From Muriicola soli (lineage in GTDB: Bacteria > Bacteroidota > Bacteroidia > Flavobacteriales > Flavobacteriaceae), in NCBI RefSeq assembly GCF_004139715.1, contig NZ_CP035544.1:2731501-2795500 (forward strand): a stretch of 64,000 nt of DNA, written 5' to 3'. The notes beneath the pieces are model-generated. The model was not told where the DNA came from. It worked only from the letters and a program-made list of their open reading frames with translations, and searched no databases. A program made the position numbers and the translations under genes. Within the stretch, counting starts at the first letter, position 1. The number at the start of each line of letters is the position of its first letter. Of the stretch, positions 55,808 to 62,210 are shown in pieces.

Positions 55808-55944
55808 ATCAGGGCTGGGTGCATGCGGTTTATCGGCTTTTATCGGTGTATGGCCCTCCGTTTTAACCTTTACCACAGGATTTAGGGGTTTCACAACAAT
55901 TTTAAGGGGGTTCACCACAAGAATGGGTATCTTATAGAGAGAAA

Positions 55945-56097
55945 ATGAATGTATTAAATCCCCACGCTATGGAAACAAATACAGAAAAACACCCCATTTT
56001 AAACAAGATCTTAACGGCCCTGAACATCAGTCTTGAAGTTATCTTATTGCTGATAGCCCTTGGATTTATTGTAGGGTTGTACGGAATTTTAAGCTAG
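55945..56097 (+). CDS. Small single-pass membrane protein (42-50 residues)
   Basis: Starts at ATG 55945 (50 residues) or more likely at ATG 55969 (42 residues, METNTEKHPILNK). A hydrophobic helix LEVILLLIALGFIVGLYGIL ends the protein. A strong terminator follows 22 bp later. The frame is too short for standard gene callers. It lies 137 bp after the PspC-DUF2339 gene and may be cotranscribed with it. No homologue recognised. Confidence 0.58.
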   Translation: MNVLNPHAMETNTEKHPILNKILTALNISLEVILLLIALGFIVGLYGILS

Positions 56098-56119
56098 TGC
56101 TTGTTTTTTCATCAAATGG

Positions 56120-56151
56120 AAAAAGCTTCTGCTATGGCAGGGGCTTTTTTT
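56120..56151 (+). terminator. Terminator after the small membrane protein
   Basis: Thirteen-bp stem from AAAAAGC paired with GCTTTTT through TTCTGC / GCAGGG (two G-T pairs), loop TATG, and seven T residues at 56145-56151. Confidence 0.87.
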
Positions 56152-56186
56152 ATGGTCGACTCCCCTGAATGAAATATTAAAGCAGC

Positions 56187-56600
56187 TTAGTCGGGTGAGC
56201 GCACATATCGATATTCCGGCCCATCGCAGGGAGTAAAGTCAGACTGGATAAGTAAATCCCCGGAGAAGAAGTAGAATTCCTCCGGTTCAACAAAACAGTT
56301 TCTGATTAAAGGATGGTTTTGAGCATAGGTGACCCTGAATCCTGAGTTCCCATTTTGTTCGTTAGCTACCCAGCGGCCTTCAATGGTTGTGGTTTCCCCG
56401 TCCCTGGTCTGGGATTTCAGAAATAGGCCGTCTGAGATAAACGCTACTTTCTCCGTATAGTTGAGTTCTGCGGCCATTTGCTCTGTCTGGGTCATATAGG
56501 CATAAGTACTGTTCAAAACCCAGCTATCATTCTGTAGAGGATCATTAGAAGAGCCACACGAAAAAAGTAGCAGCAAGACAATGGGAAGTAAACGAGACAT
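56187..56600 (-). CDS. Hypothetical lipoprotein
   Basis: A 137-residue protein with a lipoprotein signal (MSRLLPIVLLLLFSC) starting at the second of two adjacent Met codons. The mature part is beta-rich and contains RWVANEQNGNSGFRVTY and one pair of Cys. The layout (DSWVLNSTYAY, then ISDGLFLKSQTRDG) looks like the small lipocalin-like lipoproteins of flavobacteria. Function unknown. Confidence 0.68.
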   Translation of the reverse strand: MSRLLPIVLLLLFSCGSSNDPLQNDSWVLNSTYAYMTQTEQMAAELNYTEKVAFISDGLFLKSQTRDGETTTIEGRWVANEQNGNSGFRVTYAQNHPLIRNCFVEPEEFYFFSGDLLIQSDFTPCDGPEYRYVRSPD

Positions 56601-56633
56601 CATATATTTTTATTCTAAGATAGCAAACAGCGC

Positions 56634-56777
56634 ATGGGGTTGCTTCAGAAATACCTTGTCTTCGGAGAAGTAGTGGAGGGGATGGGTGTCATCCACTCCA
56701 TCGCCAAGGTGAATACCGATGATATGAACAGACCCCTTGAGGATTTCAGAATTCTTAGTCTGAAGGTGGTGGAATAG
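56634..56777 (+). pseudogene. Remnant of a cyclophilin-type peptidylprolyl isomerase (C-terminal piece)
   Basis: Open frame of 47 codons ending at TAG 56775-56777. It matches the C-terminal end of cyclophilins: KYLVFGEVVEGMGVI followed by HSIAKVNTDD, MNRPLEDFRILSLKVVE. This corresponds to the conserved VFGxVxEGMDVVDxI and NRPLEDVxI segments, but the catalytic part is missing. In-frame stop at 56616 closes the frame upstream. I therefore read it as a truncated relic. Confidence 0.7.
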
Positions 56778-56827
56778 GCGGGTTCGGTTACGGTTTCGTC
56801 CAGACTCAACGGGTGCTTTGTATCAGC

Positions 56828-57601
56828 TCAGTTTTCCGTCTGCATTTCCTTGTCGATCAGGCGAATGATCTCCTCGCACATGGCCTTCATTTCATTGAAT
56901 TGCCCGTTCATGACCGAGAATTCGTAGACCGCCATTACAAAGCCATTCTTTTGTTTCAGGTCTTTGAGCATGGCCTCGTAGTTCTCCCTGGGTAATTCCA
57001 CATTCTCCCCGGCTTTCCCCTCAGTAACCTGGTAGGTAAAGTTTTTTACAATGGGGTTCAGGTCGAGTACAGAATAAGAAGGTTCATAGAGTAAAATCTC
57101 AGCATCATAGCGGAAGTGTTCTTCTTCATTCTTTAGTTTTTTGTAGAGTGCCTGCAGGTTAAGCAGGCCGTTTTTGATGCTGTCATTGGAGATCAGGGCG
57201 AGGTTCCCCGAATTGATGAGTTCCTGAAAGGTGTTGTCTTGTTGGGTAAACTTTTGCCAGATATAGATATTGGTGGTGTGGAAGGCAAAGGCGTTCAGGT
57301 CCGTCAGGGGTTTCCCTTCAAAATGCTCCAGCACATAATTGGCAGATTCGATCCTTGAATTCCTTGTGGTGATATACCGGTCTAGTTCAGCAATATTAAG
57401 GATAAGGTCTGTCTTCAGGTTTTTGAGATAGTGTAGCTCTTGTTCGCGTTGCTTCCGGGCTTCGTTGGAGTTGTTGATCTGCAGGGCGATCAGTATCCCG
57501 ATGACGACCAGCAGGATTTCACCGGTGGCATAGAGAACGTATTTGGTAAGCTTGTTTTCTGCAAGAAGTCTTTGCCTGATTCTTCTGAAGAATTGGATCA
57601 T
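56828..57601 (-). CDS. DUF6090 family membrane protein
   Basis: A 257-residue protein with one N-terminal transmembrane helix (TGEILLVVIGILIALQINN) and a long helical periplasmic domain (EARKQREQELHYLKNLKTDL). It matches the flavobacterial family DUF6090, whose members often occur in several copies. The function is unknown. Confidence 0.86.
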   Translation of the reverse strand: MIQFFRRIRQRLLAENKLTKYVLYATGEILLVVIGILIALQINNSNEARKQREQELHYLKNLKTDLILNIAELDRYITTRNSRIESANYVLEHFEGKPLTDLNAFAFHTTNIYIWQKFTQQDNTFQELINSGNLALISNDSIKNGLLNLQALYKKLKNEEEHFRYDAEILLYEPSYSVLDLNPIVKNFTYQVTEGKAGENVELPRENYEAMLKDLKQKNGFVMAVYEFSVMNGQFNEMKAMCEEIIRLIDKEMQTEN

Positions 57602-57805
57602 AGGGGGTTGGTTTTACCCTGCCTAATGTAATTAATAATTTAGAATCTGTTGGATGCCTGATTATAAAAGCGGTTTATGGAAGCAGATTTTCTCTGTTTC
57701 TCTTTCTTTTTCTACTTTGAAAGAGGTTGCGACATCGCAAAATAAGTAGTAATATTGCAGTCCCTTGTAGAGCCTGAAAGGGCTTGGGATTTGGAATTTG
57801 TAATT

Positions 57806-57823
57806 TGTTCACGTAAGTGAACA
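57806..57823. other. Hairpin immediately upstream of the CAU tRNA
   Basis: TGTTCAC-GTAA-GTGAACA, a perfect 7-bp stem ending one base before the tRNA (57825). It may be a 5'-leader structure or an operator. Confidence 0.5.
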
Positions 57824-57824
57824 G

Positions 57825-57898
57825 GGTCCTATAGCTCAGCTGGTTAGAGCACCTGACTCATAATCAGGGGGTCCCTGGTTCGAGCCCAGGTGGGACCA
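57825..57898 (+). tRNA. tRNA with anticodon CAU (elongator Met, or Ile2)
   Basis: A 74-nt cloverleaf. Acceptor GGTCCTA pairs with TGGGACC (57891-57897; one U-G pair); the D arm is GCTCAGCTGGTTAGAGC; the anticodon arm CCTGA-CTCATAA-TCAGG gives CAU; the T arm is present with GGTTCGAGCCC. The G1-C72 pair excludes the initiator tRNA. CAU may be methionine elongator or lysidine-modified Ile2, and the sequence alone does not settle this, though elongator Met is favoured. The 3' CCA is not encoded. Confidence 0.93.
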
Positions 57899-57908
57899 CA
57901 TCAAGCAG

Positions 57909-57936
57909 AAAACCCACGCTGATAGCGTGGGTTTTT
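57909..57936 (+). terminator. Terminator after the CAU tRNA
   Basis: Twelve-bp stem AAAACCCACGCT / AGCGTGGGTTTT with a GAT loop, ending in five T residues, 10 nt after the tRNA. Confidence 0.88.
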
Positions 57937-58011
57937 ACATTTCCGCGAGAAAGCCAAACTCGTTTGACCTTTCGAATGGAAATGTAAAAAGGCGCTTTGC
58001 TTTGCAAAGCG
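57937..58011. repeat. Two further hairpins downstream of the CAU tRNA
   Basis: ACATTTCC (57937-57944) pairs with GGAAATGT (57978-57985), with an inner GAAAG/CTTTC and CAAA/TTTG pairing. The next hairpin is CGCTTTGC-TTT-GCAAAGCG at 57993-58011. From here to 58273 I see no convincing gene; the antisense frame ending PPGLEPGTP is a tRNA artefact. Confidence 0.65.
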
Positions 58012-58273
58012 TTGTTTTCTATTTGCAGGCGAGGGACTATTCTGATCGCTTCCGACGCAGGAGGAAGCAACCCAGGTGTCCGAGTTTTTTTCAGTATTAT
58101 TTTAAAGATGTCAGTTTTGCTATCCTGCATCCAGCAGGACAGGTTTGCAGGAACGGGCCCTCTCTGATCCATTTCCGAAGGGAATGAACCCACCCATATG
58201 GTTATTAGGACCATGGGGACAAAAACCATGGATGTGGCTAACGCTACATACTCATTTTCTTTACTTTTAAACC

Positions 58274-58648
58274 ATGAAAAAAGCAGCCCTTATCATTTCA
58301 ATTTTGTTTCTTTCCTGTGCACAAAGTATTGACCGGGAGATCACCCCGGGGAACCCCGAGCTTCAAAGCTCCATGAAGGAACTTCTCCAGGAAATTGAGC
58401 AAGATATGATTACCCTGCTCGAAGCTCAGGAGCAGAATTCTCCCGCTTTTTACTACCTCGACAAAACAAGAAACCGTCTTCGAAACAAACTGGATAGCTT
58501 ATCTCTCTTAGAGGAGCCTGACCTCCTTTCCCGGATACTGGAATTAGACGCGGCCAAGAGGCGATTGCTGCAAACATCAAATCCCTCAAACCCGGTGATC
58601 CGGAATCTCGATGAACAGATAGATGCCTTGAAAGAACAAATGGAATAG
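58274..58648 (+). CDS. Hypothetical coiled-coil lipoprotein
   Basis: A 124-residue protein with lipoprotein signal KKAALIISILFLSC (Cys15). The mature protein is almost wholly helical and charged, including SMKELLQEIEQDMITLLEAQ and a C-terminal NLDEQIDALKEQME, which suggests a coiled coil. Function unknown. Confidence 0.72.
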   Translation: MKKAALIISILFLSCAQSIDREITPGNPELQSSMKELLQEIEQDMITLLEAQEQNSPAFYYLDKTRNRLRNKLDSLSLLEEPDLLSRILELDAAKRRLLQTSNPSNPVIRNLDEQIDALKEQME

Positions 58649-58740
58649 TGCTTACTACGCTGGAATTGTATTGCGGTGTAGCTACGCAGTAGTTGTACTG
58701 CTGCCTCCTCTAATCCCCCTAAAGACCTGAGACCTCCATT

Positions 58741-59139
58741 CTATTCCCCATCGATGATTTGCGCAAAGACCTGAATATTGGTATGCGCTTTTCCGGGTTC
58801 CATAAGGGTGCAAAATCCGGTAATGCCGGAGCCTGTACACGATTGATAAATCGTATCATAATCAGGCGATTCCAGGTTAATTTGAAAATTATGGATCTTC
58901 TTTGTCTCCACCTCAATGTTAAATGTGCCATCAGATCCTATCGGGAATGATTTTCTAAAATTCCCATATTTCCCTAATTCACTGCCAATGATTTCAATTT
59001 GGCCGTTGGTAAAAAGCTCAGTGGTTCCATCTATTAAAACAATTCCCTGAAATGATGTAAGTTGCAGATCCTCTTCTTTAGAGCAGCTTAGAACCAGGGT
59101 TAAGCAGATAACAAGCGTAATTATCCTGAAAACTCTCAT
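58741..59139 (-). CDS. Hypothetical lipoprotein
   Basis: A 132-residue protein whose signal (RVFRIITLVICLTLVLSC) ends in a lipobox Cys; two adjacent Met codons start it and the second (59139) is used here. The mature domain is beta-rich (ELFTNGQIEIIG, GTFNIEVETKKI) with a small carboxypeptidase-regulatory-like appearance, and two Cys near the end. Its promoter and first nine codons are duplicated at 61237-61387. Confidence 0.7.
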   Translation of the reverse strand: MRVFRIITLVICLTLVLSCSKEEDLQLTSFQGIVLIDGTTELFTNGQIEIIGSELGKYGNFRKSFPIGSDGTFNIEVETKKIHNFQINLESPDYDTIYQSCTGSGITGFCTLMEPGKAHTNIQVFAQIIDGE

Positions 59140-59268
59140 CATACATCTGTTTTCCGCAATCTATTTCTTCTTGCAAAAAAAGATATCCGAAAAAGTAATC
59201 AAGACAAGAATCAGGACAACTTCAACCTTTTTAGGTTAATCCCTATTCTCAACTCCATAGGATGGCAG
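59117..59268. repeat. Direct repeat copy A (about 152 bp)
   Basis: Runs from codon 9 of the lipoprotein gene through its upstream region to GATGGCAG. It is repeated at 61237-61387 with about 13 substitutions and one deletion by eye (roughly 90 percent identity). The best-conserved block contains the putative minus-strand promoter. The copies flank the CHRD gene. Confidence 0.85.
59178..59207 (-). promoter_or_regulatory. Candidate promoter of the 58741-59139 lipoprotein gene
   Basis: On the minus strand TTG (59207-59205), a 19-nt spacer and TATCTTTT (59185-59178), one mismatch from TAnnTTTG, about 38 bp before the start. The same element is intact in repeat copy B at 61298-61327. Confidence 0.55.
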
Positions 59269-59604
59269 CATTCCTCCGGGAATGAACCCAGGCATCACTT
59301 AGAACAGAATATCCTTTTTTAAAACATTGCAAGGCTACTTGGATTGCAGGAGTGGGCACGATTTTGTCGTTGGCGTCAGCCCCCAACCCAGGTGCGAAAA
59401 TATCTTTTCAAAACCACCTCACCTTAAGGGATAGCTCGGACCCATTTGCAGTACCAGTTCTTCCCTGTACAAAAAACAAGAAAAAATGAGTGATACCTAA
59501 GCATATCCTCATAGTTAAGCGGGCGTGTTAAGGATCATAAAAAAAATTATTTATCATTTGCTTAACAGGGAGATTGATAAAGTATTTGTAAAATTGTTTA
59601 TTAA
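59269..59604. other. Intergenic stretch without recognisable gene
   Basis: Between repeat copy A and the CHRD lipoprotein. It is AT-rich toward the right. I see no open frame with recognisable content, no tRNA and no exact TAnnTTTG promoter. Confidence 0.6.
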
Positions 59605-59631
59605 ATGGTGCAAAAAGTTAAACAAAAAGCT

Positions 59632-61179
59632 ATGAAAAATCTTCTTTCCCTTTTTTCTGCAGCTATTCTGGTCTTCGGACTACAGAGTTGCAGTAATGAT
59701 GATGACTCCCCGTATAACGACGGGAATCCCGATCCCGTGAACTTGAATTCCAAAACGTACGCCTTGGGGTCAGCCGCAGTTCCTGAGATTTCGGGTACAG
59801 CTACCTTTACGGATAACACAGATGGTACAGTAACCATCGACCTGGCTTTGCAAAACACCCCTACCGGAGGCCAGCACCCTGCCCACATCCACTTTAATAC
59901 CGCTGCAGAAGGAGGCGGTATCGCGCTGTCGCTTGGAGTGGTAGATGGGGATTCCGGTGAAAGCAGCATTACCGTGGACGCACTGGATGATGGTACTCCG
60001 ATAACCTACGAAGGGCTCCTGGATTTTGATGGGTATATCAATGTTCACTTGAGCGCTGAGGAACTGGCAACAATCGTCGCTCAGGGTGACATCGGGCAAA
60101 ATGAATTAACAGGCGAGTCCAAGACCTACGTTTTGGATGCCGTCGATGTACCGAATATTAGCGGTACTGCTACATTTTCAGAACGTGTAAATGGAGAAGC
60201 CCTTGCAGTTATTGAACTTGCTAATACGCCAGCGGGGGGAGAGCACCCAGGACATATTCACAACAACACGGCAGCTGAAGGTGGCGGCATTGCATTTACC
60301 TTTAATCCTGTCATAGGAGATGCGGGGATCAGTAAGACAAATGTGGCCGCACTGGACGATGGATCCGCTTTTGGATTTGCTGATGTCCTGTCGTTTGATG
60401 GATATATCAATGTGCATTTAAGTGCCGACGACCTGGCAACATTGGTGGCCCAGGGAGATATCGGTCAAAATGAACTGACAGGAGAATCTATTGCCTATGA
60501 TTTAGCAGAAAAAGATGTAGCCGGAATTAGCGGAACTGCTCTTTTTGAGGAAAGAGTTAATGGTACCACCCTGGTTACTATTCAACTGACAGGAACCCCC
60601 GAAGGTGGTTCTCACCCCGCACACATCCACGAGAATGATATCGCGACCACAGGACCCATCATTGTAGGATTAACTTCTGTCAATGGCGATACTGGACTCA
60701 GCAAGACACAGGTAAGCGAACTTGTGGGAGGCGCACAGGTATCCTATACCGATCTTTTGACTGCTAATGCCTATATCAATGTTCACCTGAGTAATGATGA
60801 CCTGGCAACCATTGTGGCGCAAGGTAATATTGGATCCAATGTCGGAGATGGAAATGAGTCGAAAACCTATGACGTAGTGAATGACGGTGCCACTGCCTAT
60901 GTCTTTAACGGAGAAGAACTTACCGATTTCAGCAATCCGGATTTAACACTCAAAAGGGGTTCTACCTATACCTTTAACATTGATGCACCCGGACACCCAT
61001 TTCTGATCAAGGAAGTACAAGGACCCGGCACAATGGACCTATACAATGAAGGAGTTACGGACAACGGCGCAGTGGCAGGAGCCGTGACCTTCACCGTACC
61101 AGCCGATGCACCGGATATTCTGTATTATAATTGTGAATTCCACGCCTCGATGACCGGCACCTTTACCATAGTGGATTAA
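59632..61179 (+). CDS. Lipoprotein with three CHRD domains and a C-terminal cupredoxin-like domain
   Basis: A 515-residue protein from ATG 59632 (an ATG at 59605 is in frame but lengthens the signal). The lipobox is GLQSC (Cys about 20), followed by a short acidic linker. Three CHRD repeats (about 40-160, 163-283, 286-405) each have HPAHIH or HPGHIH, AAEGGGI, FDGYINVHLS and ATIVAQGDIGQN. The last about 105 residues are a blue-copper-like fold with GHPFLIK and YYNCEFHASMTG, giving His, Cys, His and Met ligands. CHRD domains are found in surface proteins that may bind metal or superoxide-related sites; the function here is unknown. It has a long terminator. Confidence 0.88.
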   Translation: MKNLLSLFSAAILVFGLQSCSNDDDSPYNDGNPDPVNLNSKTYALGSAAVPEISGTATFTDNTDGTVTIDLALQNTPTGGQHPAHIHFNTAAEGGGIALSLGVVDGDSGESSITVDALDDGTPITYEGLLDFDGYINVHLSAEELATIVAQGDIGQNELTGESKTYVLDAVDVPNISGTATFSERVNGEALAVIELANTPAGGEHPGHIHNNTAAEGGGIAFTFNPVIGDAGISKTNVAALDDGSAFGFADVLSFDGYINVHLSADDLATLVAQGDIGQNELTGESIAYDLAEKDVAGISGTALFEERVNGTTLVTIQLTGTPEGGSHPAHIHENDIATTGPIIVGLTSVNGDTGLSKTQVSELVGGAQVSYTDLLTANAYINVHLSNDDLATIVAQGNIGSNVGDGNESKTYDVVNDGATAYVFNGEELTDFSNPDLTLKRGSTYTFNIDAPGHPFLIKEVQGPGTMDLYNEGVTDNGAVAGAVTFTVPADAPDILYYNCEFHASMTGTFTIVD

Positions 61180-61188
61180 GCTTTTAAT

Positions 61189-61242
61189 AATTACACTAAT
61201 AAAAAGTCCCACCTGAGTGTGGGACTTTTTATTAGTGTAATT
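61189..61242. terminator. Perfect long palindrome acting as terminator in both directions
   Basis: Left arm 61189-61212 and right arm 61219-61242 form a perfect 24-bp stem with a 6-nt loop. Its GTCCCAC/GTGGGAC core is followed by TTTTTATT on each strand. It lies 10 bp after the CHRD stop. The right arm overlaps the start of repeat copy B. Confidence 0.85.
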
Positions 61243-61387
61243 ATCCTGAAAATCCTCATCATACAGCTATTTCCCGCAATCTATATCTTCTTTCCAAAAA
61301 AGATATCCGAAAAAGTAATCAAGACAAGAATCAGGAGAACTTCAACCCTTTTATATTAACCCTATTCACAACTCCATAGGATGGCAG
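61237..61387. repeat. Direct repeat copy B (about 151 bp)
   Basis: Copies the upstream region and first nine codons of the lipoprotein gene at 58741-59139. On the minus strand it still reads MMRIFRIIT from 61263 but then enters the palindrome and stops, so no lipoprotein is made. The promoter element at 61298-61327 is preserved. Confidence 0.85.
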
Positions 61388-61429
61388 TGTTACTGGCACG
61401 AGCCTGCAAGCTTCTCAGTCTCCTTTAAT

Positions 61430-62203
61430 TCACTTTTTAAACGGAGATGCCTCCATGTGTTCCTGGATCGACTTTTTGGCAATGAATAATGCTAACACAA
61501 GGGTAATAATGCCAACAATCCAAACGCCTTTGACCAACTCTATAAATAAGAAAAAGTCATACAAGGCATGAATAATTACGGGGATTAAAATGGAAAGAAG
61601 GATATACCCCAATTGCGCTTTCTTCCTGCTTTTGGCCTTGCCCAGATAATACCCCATAATTACCGCAAATACAAAGTGCGCCGGCACCGCAGTAACCATT
61701 CTCAGTACCGCCAGTGACGCGGAGCCTTGCAGGACAAAAGTCAGATTTTCGATGGTGGCAAAACCCATCCCTACAAAAACGGAATAGACTATGCCATCAA
61801 AAGGTTCGTCAAAATGCTTGTTCGGATATATGATCAGGATGACCACCAGAAACTTTAAAATTTCTTCCGTTAAGGAAACCGTGAGCGCTTCCATACCGGC
61901 ATTTAAAAAGTAATTCTCAATGGTATTGGCACTGAGTAAGTAATCCAGAACATTGATGTCTAAAAGCAAGTTCACCCCTCCCAGAATAAAGGCTATAGCT
62001 AGTAGCCACAACGGCTCTTTGTCCTGCTCATCCAGATAATAAATAAATGACATTATGAAAAAACCGGGGAAAACAGAGAGGCTTACCAGTATCAGGTCAT
62101 AGATCTTCAGGGTATCAATCAATACCAATGGATAGAGTAAGACAACAAATAGTGCTGTAACTATAATGCTCGTAAACAGACTTGTCTTAAGTATCGGGTT
62201 CAT
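61430..62203 (-). CDS. PrsW-family intramembrane glutamic protease
   Basis: A 257-residue inner-membrane protein with about seven helices. The catalytic motif EEILKF (SLTEEILKFLVV) is present in the third or fourth helix, with FDGIVYSVFVGMGFATIENL and IHALYDFFLF, the other family signatures. PrsW-type proteases cleave membrane anti-sigma factors, or act in other regulatory steps. The substrate is not visible; an ECF sigma is at 48 kb, but that gene's partner has no membrane segment. The gene lies 7 bp after the outer-membrane-type gene at the edge. Confidence 0.9.
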   Translation of the reverse strand: MNPILKTSLFTSIIVTALFVVLLYPLVLIDTLKIYDLILVSLSVFPGFFIMSFIYYLDEQDKEPLWLLAIAFILGGVNLLLDINVLDYLLSANTIENYFLNAGMEALTVSLTEEILKFLVVILIIYPNKHFDEPFDGIVYSVFVGMGFATIENLTFVLQGSASLAVLRMVTAVPAHFVFAVIMGYYLGKAKSRKKAQLGYILLSILIPVIIHALYDFFLFIELVKGVWIVGIITLVLALFIAKKSIQEHMEASPFKK

Positions 62204-62210
62204 TCCGTTC

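Noticed and set aside
57927-58187. Plus-strand 86-residue frame downstream of the tRNA
   Set aside because: Reads through two strong hairpins, is rich in Arg and has no recognised domain; a GIY-YIG nuclease, common after flavobacterial tRNAs, was considered but no GIY or YIG motif is present.
57864-58229. Minus-strand frame ending VVPPGLEPGTP over the CAU tRNA
   Set aside because: Antisense of the tRNA T arm and acceptor; a well-known spurious ORF ending.
59605-59631. Upstream ATG as start of the CHRD lipoprotein
   Set aside because: It would put nine charged residues before a standard lipoprotein signal; the ATG at 59632 gives a normal signal.
60055-60850. Tandem or CRISPR-like repeats in the CHRD gene
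   Set aside because: The repeats are in-frame protein domains of about 120 residues, not short spaced units.
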